A DNA stretch of 64,000 nt from Thermocrispum agreste DSM 44070 (GCF_000427905.1 NZ_ATYX01000010.1:1-64000); one strand, 5' to 3'. Positions 48,682 through 61,551 are shown, counted from the first letter of the stretch. Program-made: numbers and translations. Notes: a model not told the origin generated them from the sequence alone.

Positions 48682-48685
<4 letters not shown>
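47387..48685 (-). CDS. Nucleoside ABC transporter permease (second)
   Basis: The 432 residues belong to the BPD_transp_2 family. An N-terminal extension carries extra membrane helices (about 30-130). The core has GERSGVINIAIDGQLLFGAF and the cytoplasmic RWGLRVRAVGEHPEAADTAGI loop that meets the ATPase. It pairs with the preceding permease. ATG 48685 overlaps that gene's stop by ATGA. Confidence 0.94.
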
Positions 48686-49970
<1,285 letters not shown>

Positions 49971-49974
<4 letters not shown>

Positions 49975-51557
49975 TTCTCGTCCTCGTCCTGCTTGGTCAG
50001 CAGTTCGTCCGCGTGCTCGATCAGCGTCGGGTGCTCCTCCGCCTGCTTGTCCGCCTCCTGCGGGGGCACCCCGGCCATCATCAGGCCGAGCACGTCACGG
50101 TCGGTGTCGCCGGGCACGATGCCGACGACCTTGCCCCGGTACATCACCAGCACCCGGTCGGCCAGCGCGCTGACCTCGTCCAGCTCGGTGGACACGATCA
50201 GCACCGCGGTGCCCTTGTCCCGTTCGGCGATGATCCGCTTGTGCACGAACTCGATCGAGCCCACGTCGAGCCCGCGGGTCGGCTGGGCGGCGATCAGCAG
50301 GCGCAGCGGACGGGACAGCTCGCGCGCGATGACCACCTTCTGCTGGTTTCCGCCGGACAGCGTCTTGGCCAGGGTGGCCGCGCTGCCGGTGCGGATGTCG
50401 AACTCGGCGATCCGCTCGGCGGCGTTGGCCTGCACCGCGGACGGCTTGAACAGCGGGCCGGCGGCGAACGGCGGCTGGTCGTGCAGGTCCAGCACCAGGT
50501 TGTCGGCCACCGAGAAGTCGCCGACCAGGCCGTCCACCTTGCGGTCCTCGGGCACGAAACCCACCCCGGCGCGCAGCACCTGCCGCACCGAACGGCCGAG
50601 CAGCTCCTTGCCGTCCAGCTTCACCGAACCGGTGGCCTTCGGCAGCAGCCCCAGGATCGCCTCGGTCACCTCGGTCTGCCCGTTGCCCTGCACACCGGCG
50701 ATGGCCAGCACCTCACCCGCGCGGACGTCGAACGAGACGTCGTCGACGACCACGTAGTCCCGGTCGTCGACCACGGTCAGCCCGTCGACGTCCAGCACCA
50801 CGTCACCGACGTTGGGCGGCTGCTTGTCGACCGCGAGCGTCACCGCACGCCCGACCATCAGTGACGCCAGCTCGGCCTCCTCGGCGGACGGGTCGGCCTC
50901 GCCGACCACCTTGCCGTGCCGCAGCACGGTGATCCGGTCCGCCACCGCGCGCACCTCGCGCAGCTTGTGCGTGATGAACACGATCGACGTGCCGTTGGCC
51001 TTGAGCTGCCGCATGATCTCGATCAGCTCGTCGGTCTCCTGCGGCGTGAGCACCGCGGTCGGCTCGTCCAGGATGAGCACGCGCGCGTCCCGCACCAGCG
51101 CCTTGATGATCTCCACGCGCTGCTGCACGCCGACTGGCAGATCCTCCACCACGGCGTCCGGGTCGACGTCGAAGCCGAACTTCTCGGAGATCTCGCGCAC
51201 CCGCCTGCGCGCGGTCTCCAGGTCGAGCAGGCCGCCGGTGCGCACCGGCTCGGCGCCCAACATGACGTTCTCCGCCACGGTGAACACCGGCACCAGCATG
51301 AAGTGCTGGTGCACCATGCCGATCCCGGCCGCCATCGCCTCGCTCGGGCTGTTGCAGCTCAGCGGCTTGCCGTCGACCAGCACTTCGCCTTCGTCCGGCT
51401 GCAGCAGGCCGTAGATGACGTTCATCAACGTCGACTTGCCCGCACCGTTCTCGCCGAGCAAGCAGTGGATCTCCCCCGGCTCGACGACCAGATCGATGTG
51501 GTCGTTGGCCACCAGGGACCCGAACCGCTTGGTGATGCCGCGCAGTTCGAGTTTCAC
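49971..51557 (-). CDS. Nucleoside ABC transporter ATPase (two fused ABC domains)
   Basis: The 528 residues contain two ATP-binding domains, as in YufO/NupO and sugar importers of the same class. The first has Walker A GENGAGKST and Walker B LILDEPTAVL. The second has a degenerate P-loop GVQGNGQTE, signature LSGGNQQKV and AAQPTRGLD. Such proteins have one active and one degenerate site. GTG 51557 starts the first beta strand (VKLELRGITKRFG); upstream extension to 51626 is possible but looks like leader. It energises uptake by the two permeases. Confidence 0.94.
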
Positions 51558-51653
51558 CGTGCCCTGCCCCGCTCCGCAGTGATCATGGTTCTCCTTCCGT
51601 GCACGTGCTTGCGGCGGGGGCGCCATGGCCCCCGCCGCAGCGTGCGCCGACTG

Positions 51654-52751
51654 CTAGAAGGCAGCGTCGGACTCCACCTTCAGCTCGCCCGAGATGATCT
51701 GCTCGCGCAGCTGGTCGATCTCCTGCTTGGTCTCGTCGGAGATCTCGTCCTCGAAATCGTGGTACGGAGCGATCGAGACGCCCTCGTTCTCCAGCGTGCC
51801 GATGAACGGCTCGTTGGAGAAGTTGCCCTCGGCCGCCTCGGCCGCCGCGTCCTTCACCGCGACGTCCATCCCCTTGACCACACTGGTCAGGATGATGTCC
51901 TTGTACTTGGACAGCGACTCGTAGCCGTCGGTGTCCACCCAGATGATCAGCGCGTCGCCCTGCTCCTTGGCGGCCACCGCGGCGGACTCACCGATCGGGC
52001 CCGCCACCGGCATGATGATGTCCGCGCCGTCGTTGAGCAGGTTCTCCGAGATCTGCTTGGCCTTGTTGGCGTTGGAGAAGTCGCCGACGAACTGGCCGTC
52101 CTGCGTCTTCTTGTTCCAGCCAAGCACCTGGACGTTCTTGTTCTTTTCCTTGTTGTAGTGCTGGACGCCGTCGTAGAAGCCGTCCATGAAGATGGTCACG
52201 GTGGGGATCTTCGCCCCGCCCCAGGTGGCCACCTTGCCGGTCTTCGACTGCGCGGCGGCCAGATAGCCGGCCAGGAACGCCGCCTCGTGGGTGTTGAACA
52301 CCAGCGGCTTGACGTTGTCGATCGGGGTCGGCTTGCCGGACTTGTCGGTGTAGAGGAAGTCGACGATGGCGAACTTCTCCTCCGGGTTGGCCTCCGCGGC
52401 CTGCTTGGTGGCGTCCGCCAGCAGGAAGCCGACGGTGACGATCAGGCCGCAGTCGGCCTTGACCATCTGGTCGACGTTCGGCTCGTAGTCACTGGCCGCG
52501 TTGGACTCGGCCAACCGCGGTTTGGCGGTGATGCCCTCCTCGGCGGCGTCCAGCAGACCCTTGTACGAGGTCTGGTTGAACGACTTGTCGTCCGGGCCGC
52601 CTTCGTCGGTGACCATGCAGGGGACGAAGTCCGATTCGCCGTTGGCCTGCCCGCCGCCGCCACCTTCACCCGGCGGCTCACCGCAAGCCGCGGTCGCCAA
52701 ACCGACTGCCGCCACCGCGGCGACCAAACGCATTGTGTGTGTACGACGCAC
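51654..52751 (-). CDS. BMP/Med-family nucleoside-binding lipoprotein
   Basis: The 365 residues carry a lipoprotein signal (RRTHTMRLVAAVAAVGLA, lipobox TAAC), a Gly-rich linker and a BMP-type binding domain (VTDEGGPDDKSFNQTSYKG, GFLLADATKQAAEANP, MPVAGPIGESAAVAAK). Proteins of this kind bind purine or pyrimidine nucleosides outside the cell. GTG 52751 is preferred over ATG 52733 because it adds the positive N-region and has purine-rich GGAGGGAGAAGG just before it. It heads the six-gene nucleoside operon; a hairpin lies in its leader. Confidence 0.93.
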   Translation of the reverse strand: MRRTHTMRLVAAVAAVGLATAACGEPPGEGGGGGQANGESDFVPCMVTDEGGPDDKSFNQTSYKGLLDAAEEGITAKPRLAESNAASDYEPNVDQMVKADCGLIVTVGFLLADATKQAAEANPEEKFAIVDFLYTDKSGKPTPIDNVKPLVFNTHEAAFLAGYLAAAQSKTGKVATWGGAKIPTVTIFMDGFYDGVQHYNKEKNKNVQVLGWNKKTQDGQFVGDFSNANKAKQISENLLNDGADIIMPVAGPIGESAAVAAKEQGDALIIWVDTDGYESLSKYKDIILTSVVKGMDVAVKDAAAEAAEGNFSNEPFIGTLENEGVSIAPYHDFEDEISDETKQEIDQLREQIISGELKVESDAAF

Positions 52752-53164
52752 CGCGCCTTCTCCCTCCCCGCTCGGTTTGCGAGCGGTCCAGTTCTCAAGT
52801 GCCAAGCACAAGCCTGGAACGACCGGGAAGGCTACCTGCCCGATCGAACGATCTGGGAACGGACGACCCTGCGTAATCGAATCGTTGAGCCAAAGCGTCC
52901 TCGCGGAGTACAACAGACGACGCTCAGTAATGAGTTGGTGGCCGTTGCGTCATCATCGGCCCGCCGCAGAGCACCCGCTCGATTGTTCTTCGCCCGTCGC
53001 CGCCCATCGGTTTCCCGCCCGGGCGGCGCGCTCACCTGGGTGTCTGTTCGGTCACACCGATCAACCCACCACAAGGCCGAAAGCCCGATGCGGGTCTAGC
53101 ATCCGGGCATCACAGTTCCGTTCGACTCTCGTTCGTCCAACGAAGGGCTGGAGGCGGTTCCCGA
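52752..53164. promoter_or_regulatory. Divergent promoter region between the nucleoside operon and sdhCDAB
   Basis: A perfect hairpin CCGCTCG-GTTTG-CGAGCGG (52768-52786) lies in the nucleoside operon leader, 17 bp before its start. A dyad GATCG-AA-CGATC occurs at 52842-52853. No gene was found in these 413 bp. Confidence 0.5.
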
Positions 53165-53593
53165 ATGACCACCACGGCTAGTCCGCCCACGGGGGCCGGA
53201 AACGCCCGCCGCGGCAGCGGCACCCTTTACCTCGGCGACCCAGGCATGTGGTCGTGGGTGCTGCACCGCATCACCGGCGTTCTGACTTTCTTCTTCCTGT
53301 TCGTGCACGTGTTGGACACCGCGCTGGTGCGCGTTTCCCCCAGCACGTACGACGAGGTCATCTCCTCCTACAAGACACCGCTGGTGAACCTGCTCGAGGT
53401 GGGGCTGGTCGGTGCCGTGCTGTTCCACGCGCTCAACGGCCTGCGTGTCATGCTGGTCGACTTCTGGTCCAAGGGACCGCGCTACCAGCGGCAGATGCTG
53501 TGGGGCATCGTCGTGGTGTGGCTGCTGGTGATGATCCCCGGCACCTACTTCATGCTCGAGCGCACCATCTCCGAACTGTTCGGGGGTGCCTGA
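53165..53593 (+). CDS. sdhC: Succinate dehydrogenase cytochrome b subunit
   Basis: The 142 residues contain three membrane helices, HRITGVLTFFFLFVHVLDTA and the haem-ligand region LFHALNGLRVMLVDF. It anchors the complex and binds haem b and quinone together with SdhD. Its stop overlaps the sdhD start (TGATG). Confidence 0.96.
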   Translation: MTTTASPPTGAGNARRGSGTLYLGDPGMWSWVLHRITGVLTFFFLFVHVLDTALVRVSPSTYDEVISSYKTPLVNLLEVGLVGAVLFHALNGLRVMLVDFWSKGPRYQRQMLWGIVVVWLLVMIPGTYFMLERTISELFGGA

Positions 53594-54000
53594 TGGCTGA
53601 CACGATCGCTCTGGACCGTCCCCGCTCCCGCAGGCGGCCTGCCGCCCGCCGCAGCAACTTCGAGCTGTACAGCTGGCTGTTCATGCGGATCTCCGGCCTG
53701 CTGCTGGTGGTCCTGGTGCTCGGCCACCTGTTCATCATGAACATCCTCGACGGCGGCGTGCACCGGATCAACTTCGCGTTCGTGGCCGGCCGCTGGTCCT
53801 CGCCGTTCTGGCAGTTCTGGGACCTGCTGATGCTGTGGCTGGCGCAGCTGCACGGCGGCAACGGGCTGCGCACCATCATCGACGACTACGCGCGCAAGGA
53901 CAGCACGCGATTCTGGCTGAAGATGCTGCTGTACGTCTCGATGGTGGTCATCCTCGTGCTCGGCACGCTGGTGATCTTCACCTTCGACCCGAACATCTGA
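53593..54000 (+). CDS. sdhD: Succinate dehydrogenase membrane anchor subunit
   Basis: The 135 residues start with an Arg-rich cytoplasmic segment. Three membrane helices follow, with SGLLLVVLVLGHLFIMN and LHGGNGLRTIIDDY near the quinone site. It is translationally coupled to sdhC; sdhA starts 28 bp later. Confidence 0.95.
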   Translation: MADTIALDRPRSRRRPAARRSNFELYSWLFMRISGLLLVVLVLGHLFIMNILDGGVHRINFAFVAGRWSSPFWQFWDLLMLWLAQLHGGNGLRTIIDDYARKDSTRFWLKMLLYVSMVVILVLGTLVIFTFDPNI

Positions 54001-54028
54001 CACCCACCACCACGGAAGCGAGAAGACC

Positions 54029-55815
<1,787 letters not shown>

Positions 55816-55816
<1 letters not shown>

Positions 55817-56595
55817 TGGCTGCACCCGCTACTGCCGAATCCACCACGCATCCCTCCGGCATCCCCGCTCCCGAGGGCTCCGTCGAAGTGACGGTGAAGA
55901 TCCACCGGTTCAACCCGGAGCAGGACGAGGCGCCGCACTGGGAGTCCTACGACGTCCCGGCGCTGCCCACCGACCGGGTGCTGAACCTGCTGATCAACAT
56001 CAAGTCCTACATCGACGGCTCGCTGGCCTTCCGCCGCTCGTGCGCGCACGGGATCTGCGGCTCGGACGCCATGCAGATCAACGGCATCAACCGGCTGGCG
56101 TGCAAGGTGCTGGTGAAGGACCTACTGGCGAAGAAGGGCAAGACCACCATCACGGTGGCGCCGCTGAAGGGCCTGCCGCTGCTGAAGGACCTCTATGTGG
56201 ACATGGAGCCGTTCTTCGAGGCGTACCGGTCCATCAAGCCGTACCTGATCACCTACGGCAACGAGCCGACCAGGGAGCGCATCCAGTCGCCCGCCGAACG
56301 GGCGCAGTTCGACGACACCACCAAGTGCATCCTGTGCGCGGCGTGCACCACGTCGTGCCCGGTGTACTGGGCGGACGGCAGCTACTTCGGCCCGGCCGCG
56401 ATCGTCAACGCGCACCGGTTCATCTTCGACTCGCGGGACGAGGGCGCCGAGGAGCGGCTGGACATCCTCAACGACGCCGAGGGTGTGTGGCGCTGCCGCA
56501 CCACGTTCAACTGCACCGACGCGTGCCCGCGCGGCATCGAGGTCACCAAGGCCATTCAGGAGGTCAAACGGGCGCTGCTGTTCCGGCGGACCTGA
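55816..56595 (+). CDS. sdhB: Succinate dehydrogenase iron-sulfur subunit
   Basis: The 259 residues carry all three clusters: [2Fe-2S] in RRSCAHGICGSDAMQING with the fourth Cys in RLAC, [4Fe-4S] in CILCAACTTSCP, and [3Fe-4S] in NCTDACPRGIEV plus the preceding Cys. It moves electrons from FAD to quinone. It is the last gene of the operon, followed by a long hairpin. Confidence 0.98.
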
Positions 56596-56626
56596 TCTGC
56601 CGGGCGCACCACCAGCGCATACCGAG

Positions 56627-56670
56627 AAGGCGGAGCGTCACCTCGAGCGAATCGAGGGACGCTCCGCCTT
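56627..56670 (+). terminator. Hairpin terminator after sdhB
   Basis: A 13-bp perfect stem (AAGGCGGAGCGTC / GACGCTCCGCCTT) is extended by an inner CCTCGA / TCGAGG stem. There is no T run beyond the closing TT. Confidence 0.8.
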
Positions 56671-56748
56671 GTCGTGTGTCCGGAATCCGGGTGTCCGGAT
56701 GCCGATCCGCCGAGTCGGGTCAGCGGATCGCGCCCGTGACGGTTCCGC

Positions 56749-57759
56749 TCAGTGGTGGCCCTTCCCGCCGAACTTGCCCTTCCCCGAGGGAAGCGTGGAC
56801 ACCTGCACGTAGTCGACGACCATCGGGTGCCCTGGCTGGGTCTCCGGCACCGGGGTCGGATGGCCGGCGACGCCGTTTGGGAAGCCGCCACCCATCGCGA
56901 GGTTGAGCAGGATGAAGTAGCCCTCGTGGCCGGTGATCTCGGTCCAGGCCTGATCGCCGATCTGGCCCCTCGTCACCGTGTGGTAGTGCACGCCGTCGAC
57001 GTACCAGCGCAGTTCGTCGCGCGCGTCGTCCCACTCGAACCGGTAAGTGTGGAAGTTGCCCGTGCACGCCGTGCTGAGGCAAGGGCTGGTGGCGCCGATG
57101 CCGTTGGTCTCGTCGCACGGGCCGCCTTGCTGGATGCCGCAGTGCAGCACGCCCCACACCTGGTTGAGCCCGTTGACGTTCTCCATGATGTCGAACTCGC
57201 CGATCCGCGGCCAGTTCCAGTAGTCCCCCCGGTACGGGGCGCCGAGCGCCCAGAAGGCCGCCCAGTACCCCAGCGCTTGCGTGCCGGTCACGGTGGGAAG
57301 CTGAATCCTTGCCTCGATCGCCAGCACACCGTTCTTCGGCGGTCTGAAGTTCTTCCGCTTGGTCTCGATGCGAGCCGACGTCCAGTGGCCGGAGTCGTCA
57401 CGGCGCGGCGTGATCCTCAGGTAGCCCGCCCCGTCCAGCGCCACGTTCTCCGGGTTCGCCGTGTACTCCTGGATCTCCCCGGTGCCCCAGTTGTTCGGGC
57501 CACCCGGGTAGCTGTGCCCGGTGTCGATGATCCACTTCGCCGGCGACGGCGGCGCGCCTGCCGGGCCGTTGAAGTGGTCCTCCCACACCACGCGCCAGAA
57601 TTCGTGCGGTGGGCCTGCCGGTTTGCCGTGCGGCGCTCCGGCCTCGGCCGCCGGGGTGGCGAACACCAACGCCGCGGCTGCAACCGCCGGAATCGCCAGG
57701 ATCTTGCGGGATCGGGATCGGGATCTTCTGGTGATTCGAGGCAAGACGGACACTGACAT
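56749..57759 (-). CDS. Secreted GH16 glycoside hydrolase (beta-1,3-glucanase-like)
   Basis: The 336 residues have an Arg/Ser-rich N-region and signal peptide (cleavage near ATPAAEA), then a GH16 jelly-roll. The catalytic ExDxxE motif is GEFDIMENVN (near 187-192), with WEDHFNG at the start and FHTYRFEWDD in the middle. It cleaves beta-1,3- or mixed-linkage glucans by a retaining mechanism. ATG 57759 follows AGGAGG. It converges with sdhB. It probably helps degrade fungal or plant glucans. Confidence 0.93.
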   Translation of the reverse strand: MSVSVLPRITRRSRSRSRKILAIPAVAAAALVFATPAAEAGAPHGKPAGPPHEFWRVVWEDHFNGPAGAPPSPAKWIIDTGHSYPGGPNNWGTGEIQEYTANPENVALDGAGYLRITPRRDDSGHWTSARIETKRKNFRPPKNGVLAIEARIQLPTVTGTQALGYWAAFWALGAPYRGDYWNWPRIGEFDIMENVNGLNQVWGVLHCGIQQGGPCDETNGIGATSPCLSTACTGNFHTYRFEWDDARDELRWYVDGVHYHTVTRGQIGDQAWTEITGHEGYFILLNLAMGGGFPNGVAGHPTPVPETQPGHPMVVDYVQVSTLPSGKGKFGGKGHH

Positions 57760-57968
57760 CGACCTCCTGGCCACGATCGTGACACGCCCATTAACACGAT
57801 CGAATGAACGTTGTCCGTGTATACCGCCCAGTAGGTTCACATGGGCAACGTTGGCCTTCTCGGCCAGGAGAATCGCCCGAATTGCCAGGCTTGCGCGCCA
57901 GGTCCGCCCGCCCCCCGGGGGGGGGCGCCCGCGCGATTCGGTGCCGCGGGCGTGTGCCCGGTTCCCGG

Positions 57969-58319
57969 TCAGCTCCAGAACACGGCCAGGCCGACGTTGA
58001 CCACGACCAGCGCGCCGAGCGTCGGGTTCAGCCAGCGCGGCGCGGCGGGCTTGCGCAGGAAGGCGATGGCCAGCGCACCGATCACGACGAGCACCAGCAG
58101 CTTGATCCCGATCTTGATCGGGTTGTACGAGACCTCGTCGTTGAGCGGGTCCAGGCCCATCAGGATCAGACCGGTGAGCAGCTGCAACCCGGTGCCGTGC
58201 AGCCAGCCCTTGTTCACCGGGGCCTGCGGGCCCGCCTTGGCTTGCAGCATGAACGTGCCGATCAGCAGCGCCATGCCGAGCAGATGCAGGAACACCAGCA
58301 GCAGCCGCAGGAACTCCAT
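57969..58319 (-). CDS. Four-helix integral membrane protein of unknown function
   Basis: The 116 residues form four hydrophobic segments (about 5-27, 45-58, 68-88 and 95-115) joined by short loops, with WLHGTGLQLLTGLILMGLD in the middle. ATG 58319 starts MEFLRLLLVFLHLLG. The frame extends upstream to 58409, but that overlaps the divergent carboxypeptidase start region. Related unnamed proteins are common in actinomycetes. The function is unknown. Confidence 0.8.
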   Translation of the reverse strand: MEFLRLLLVFLHLLGMALLIGTFMLQAKAGPQAPVNKGWLHGTGLQLLTGLILMGLDPLNDEVSYNPIKIGIKLLVLVVIGALAIAFLRKPAAPRWLNPTLGALVVVNVGLAVFWS

Positions 58320-58402
58320 GGTGGGACCTCGCTTGTCGTTGTCGGGGTTGCCGCGATAGTAGCCCCGCCGATCATCGCCGGCCTGAACGCTAGTCTTCGG
58401 AC

Positions 58403-59647
58403 GTGTCACGCCTTACAGGCCGCGTCCTGAGCGTCATCTTGTGCTGCCTGCTGGTGGCCGGGGCCTTCCCGCCCGCGCACGCCGCACACGTGACGACGGC
58501 CGCCAATGTGTGCCCGGGTCAGGCCTTGCCACCGCCGCCGGTCGACACGTCGGAGGTCCCGCCACCGGGACAGCCGACACCGAAGCCGCTGCCGGTGCCG
58601 GACAAGCCGGTCGGCGGGCCGCGCATGGGCGGCTGCCTGACGATCCTGCCCGATCGGTCGTTGCGCCCGCCGCGGCAGATCAGCGCGGCTTCGTGGATCA
58701 TCGCCGACCTGGACACCGGGGACGTGCTCGCGGCGAAGGCCCCGCACGCCCGGCACCGGCCGGCGTCGCTGATCAAGATGCTGCTGGCGCTGGTGGTGCT
58801 CCAGGAGCTGCCGCCGGACAAGATCGTGCAAGCCAGGCTGGAGGACGCCCGCCAGGAGTGCACCTGCATCGGCATCAGGGCGTGGCAGCGGTATCCGGTG
58901 CACAAGCTGTTCACCGGGCTGCTGATCAGCTCGGGCAACGACGCCGCGCACACGCTGGCCACCGCCATGGGCGGCACCGACGTGGCGCTGCGCAAGATGA
59001 ACGACCTGGCGCGCAAGCTGGGCGCCCTGGACACCCGCGCCGCGACCGTCTCCGGGTTGGACGGCCCGGGGATGATGAGCTCGGCCTACGACCTGGCGTT
59101 GATCTACCGCGAGGCGATGAAGCATCCGCGGTTCGTCAAGGCGGTGCAGACGACGTCGATGCGGTTCCGCTGGCACCGCCGCAAGCATCCGATCACGCTC
59201 TACAACGACAACCGTCTGCTGCACGGACCGGAGGCGTATCCGGGCTTCCTGGGCGGGAAGACCGGGTTCACCGACGACGCCCGGCACACCTACGTCGGCG
59301 GCGCGGAGCGCAACGGCCGACGGTTGTTCGTCGTGCTCATGCGGGCCGAGGTCAAGCCGCTGCGGACGTACCAGCAGGCCCGGCGGCTGCTCGACTACGG
59401 CTTCAAGCTGGCCGCCGCGGGCACCGAGCCGGTGGGGAAGCTGGTCGAGCCGCAGTCCGCCGAGCCGGGTGAGGCCGACGGCGGGCAAGCGGCCGCCGAT
59501 GCAGCCCAAGACCGGCGGACGGAGCCGCATTCGGCCACGGCTGGGGCGCAGTCGAACAACACGGTGTGGCTCGTCGGGTTGGCGATCATCGTCGCGGCGC
59601 TGGTGGGCGGGATCTTGCTCCGCCGACGGCCTTCTCGGTCACGGTAG
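58403..59647 (+). CDS. D-alanyl-D-alanine carboxypeptidase (PBP5-like)
   Basis: The 414 residues carry a signal peptide, a Pro-rich linker (about 40-75), and a penicillin-binding transpeptidase-like domain. Its three motifs are SLIK (Ser near 122), SGN (near 176) and KTG (near 285). A C-terminal membrane helix (about 385-405) and an Arg-rich tail anchor it. It removes the terminal D-Ala of peptidoglycan pentapeptides outside the cell. It starts at GTG 58403. Its last codons and stop form part of a 39-bp direct repeat. Confidence 0.94.
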   Translation: MSRLTGRVLSVILCCLLVAGAFPPAHAAHVTTAANVCPGQALPPPPVDTSEVPPPGQPTPKPLPVPDKPVGGPRMGGCLTILPDRSLRPPRQISAASWIIADLDTGDVLAAKAPHARHRPASLIKMLLALVVLQELPPDKIVQARLEDARQECTCIGIRAWQRYPVHKLFTGLLISSGNDAAHTLATAMGGTDVALRKMNDLARKLGALDTRAATVSGLDGPGMMSSAYDLALIYREAMKHPRFVKAVQTTSMRFRWHRRKHPITLYNDNRLLHGPEAYPGFLGGKTGFTDDARHTYVGGAERNGRRLFVVLMRAEVKPLRTYQQARRLLDYGFKLAAAGTEPVGKLVEPQSAEPGEADGGQAAADAAQDRRTEPHSATAGAQSNNTVWLVGLAIIVAALVGGILLRRRPSRSR

Positions 59648-59757
59648 AGCAGCGACCGCACCACGACCGAGCAATCCACGACGCCAGCGAGACCCCGCTC
59701 CACCGACATCCGCCTCGATCACGGTAGATCAGCAACCGCACCACGACCGAGCGATCC
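59639..59757. repeat. 39-bp direct repeat duplicating the end of the carboxypeptidase gene
   Basis: Copies lie at 59639-59677 (containing the gene's last codons and stop) and 59719-59757, 80 bp apart, with three mismatches. The remaining gap to 59918 holds the lipase promoter and ribosome site. Confidence 0.9.
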
Positions 59758-59918
59758 GCGGCGCTGTGGTCACGGCGGCCGATCGGTCGGCGCGATCCAC
59801 GGTCTACGGACCGTAGGTGACAAATGTTCGGTATTCCCCGGTCGATGGATTGTGCCGACCGGGGTGCCTGGCCATGATCGTGAACACTCACGGACCCTTC
59901 CTGCGCAAGGGAGCGCTC

Positions 59919-60851
59919 ATGGCCCGTCAACGTGTGCGTGGTTGGTGCATTGCCGTCATCACCGCCGTCACGGTCGCCTTGTTCGGTGCGGCGCCCGCCC
60001 AGGCCAAGCAGATCCCGGAAGGTGATCTGCCGCAAGCGTTGATCAACTACGTGCTCTCGCCGAACGCCGTGGCGGGTGCCAACGACTGGTCGTGCAAACC
60101 GTCGAAGGACAAGCCGTATCCGGTGATCCTGCTTCCCGGCACGTTCTTCAACATCGGCGTGAACTTCGTCAAGATCGCGCCGCGGCTGAAGAACGCGGGC
60201 TATTGCGTCTTCGCCACCAACTACGGCATGACGGCGCTCTCGGCAGGACGTGTCGGCGGCCTGAAACACATCCCCGAGTCGGCGCGAGAGCTGGACGCCT
60301 TCGTGAACAAGGTGCTGGCTGCCACCGGGGCGAAGAAGGTCGACATCGTCGGCCACTCGCAAGGCGGCAACGTGCCGATGTGGTGGATGAAGAAGATGGG
60401 CAACGCGCACAAGGTGGCGCACTACGTGGGCTGGGCGCCCAGCTCGCACGGCACGTCGGTGAACGGCATCGTCACGCTGGCGCACGAGCTCAGGCTGCTC
60501 GGCTTGGCCATGCCGCTGACCGACGTGGCGCAGATCCGTGGTGTGGCGGACCAGTTCTACACCAGCGACTACATCAAGGAGCTGTGGTCCGACGGCCCGG
60601 AGGTGCCGCCCGGCCCGAAGTACACGGTGATCATCACCAAGTACGACTGGGTGGTGACGCCCTACTACACCCAGCGGCTGGAGGGCCGGGACGTCAACAA
60701 CATCCTGCTGCAGGACCGCTGCCCACACGACCACGCGAGCCACATCGGATTGTTCAACGACGACCCCACCATGCAGCTGACGATGAATGCGCTGGCCGAC
60801 GGTCCGAAGGACTTCCAGCCGGTCTGCCGCGGGTACGGTCTTCCGGCTTAG
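59919..60851 (+). CDS. Secreted lipase/esterase (class 2 lipase-like)
   Basis: The 310 residues have a signal peptide (GWCIAVITAVTVALFGAAPAQA) and an alpha/beta-hydrolase fold. The nucleophile elbow is GHSQGG (Ser near 145); a likely acid lies in TKYDWVVTPY and a His in DHASHIGLF. It resembles actinomycete extracellular triacylglycerol lipases. ATG 59919 follows AAGGGAG; an in-frame start at 59874 is longer but spoils the signal peptide. A large hairpin follows. Confidence 0.92.
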   Translation: MARQRVRGWCIAVITAVTVALFGAAPAQAKQIPEGDLPQALINYVLSPNAVAGANDWSCKPSKDKPYPVILLPGTFFNIGVNFVKIAPRLKNAGYCVFATNYGMTALSAGRVGGLKHIPESARELDAFVNKVLAATGAKKVDIVGHSQGGNVPMWWMKKMGNAHKVAHYVGWAPSSHGTSVNGIVTLAHELRLLGLAMPLTDVAQIRGVADQFYTSDYIKELWSDGPEVPPGPKYTVIITKYDWVVTPYYTQRLEGRDVNNILLQDRCPHDHASHIGLFNDDPTMQLTMNALADGPKDFQPVCRGYGLPA

Positions 60852-60887
60852 GGAACACGGCGCATCCGACAGCGGCTGTCGGCGACG

Positions 60888-60926
60888 GCCGACGTCGTTC
60901 ACCGGCTGACGTGAACGACGGCCGAC
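60888..60926 (+). terminator. Hairpin terminator after the lipase gene
   Basis: A 9-bp stem (GTCGTTCAC-N8-GTGAACGAC) is flanked by further GGCC pairing. A smaller hairpin CCGACAG-N3-CTGTCGG precedes it at 60866-60882. No T run follows. Confidence 0.6.
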
Positions 60927-60987
60927 CCGCACACCGTGTCACGCCTGACCGGCTCCGACTGGAGACCGGTGTGGACAGGGAGCAGGG

Positions 60988-61551
60988 TTGGCACTGGACG
61001 GCGCGCTGGTCGAGAAGTATTCGTGGGTCGACGAGATCGATGCCTGGATCTTGGCTGTGATACGCGGCCGCCCGGTGCAGGAAATCGTCGAGATCTACGG
61101 AGGCGATCCGCGGGCCCCGGTCGGCGACTACGCCTTCAATCGGCTGCACGAGGTGCGCCTGAACCCGTTCGCAGGCTCCTTCGTCCAGGTATTCCGCGTC
61201 GGTGAGTACGCGGTGGCACTCGAGGAGAACGACTACAACGGCAGCGAGCCGGACGTCGCTCGCCGTTGCTCGGCCGATGGTGGCCACTTCTTCAGCGTGT
61301 TCTGGAACGTCAATGCTGACGAATACGTCATCGAAGCCGTCGACGGGAAGATCATTGCCAGCTTCAACCCACTGGACTCGCCATCGCCGGACGACGAGTT
61401 GCGACCCGGCTGGGCCATCTTCGACGAGCCAGAGTCCACCGGGGCAGCATGCGTGGCCCTGCTGGAACAGCGAACCGGCGTGCAAATCGACCCGGCATGG
61501 CTCGACGCGCCACTGCCCACCTTCCGCATCCCGAGTCCCCTGGAGAGGTAG
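60988..61551 (+). CDS. DUF6461-type protein
   Basis: The 187 residues contain EKYSWVDEIDAWILAVIRGR, HFFSVFWNVNADEYVIEAVDG and LRPGWAIFDEPESTG. They match the DUF6461 family of actinobacterial proteins of unknown function, often found in variable, multi-copy arrangements. There is no signal or membrane segment. The start is TTG 60988 with a purine-rich AGGGAGCAGGG just upstream. A broken tandem copy follows 95 bp after the stop. Confidence 0.8.
   Translation: MALDGALVEKYSWVDEIDAWILAVIRGRPVQEIVEIYGGDPRAPVGDYAFNRLHEVRLNPFAGSFVQVFRVGEYAVALEENDYNGSEPDVARRCSADGGHFFSVFWNVNADEYVIEAVDGKIIASFNPLDSPSPDDELRPGWAIFDEPESTGAACVALLEQRTGVQIDPAWLDAPLPTFRIPSPLER

Noticed and set aside
57905-57926. C6-G9 tract between the GH16 gene and the small membrane protein gene
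   Set aside because: It is a striking homopolymer pair but lies in a short promoter gap with no gene, repeat family or known signal. It may also be a sequencing-prone spot.
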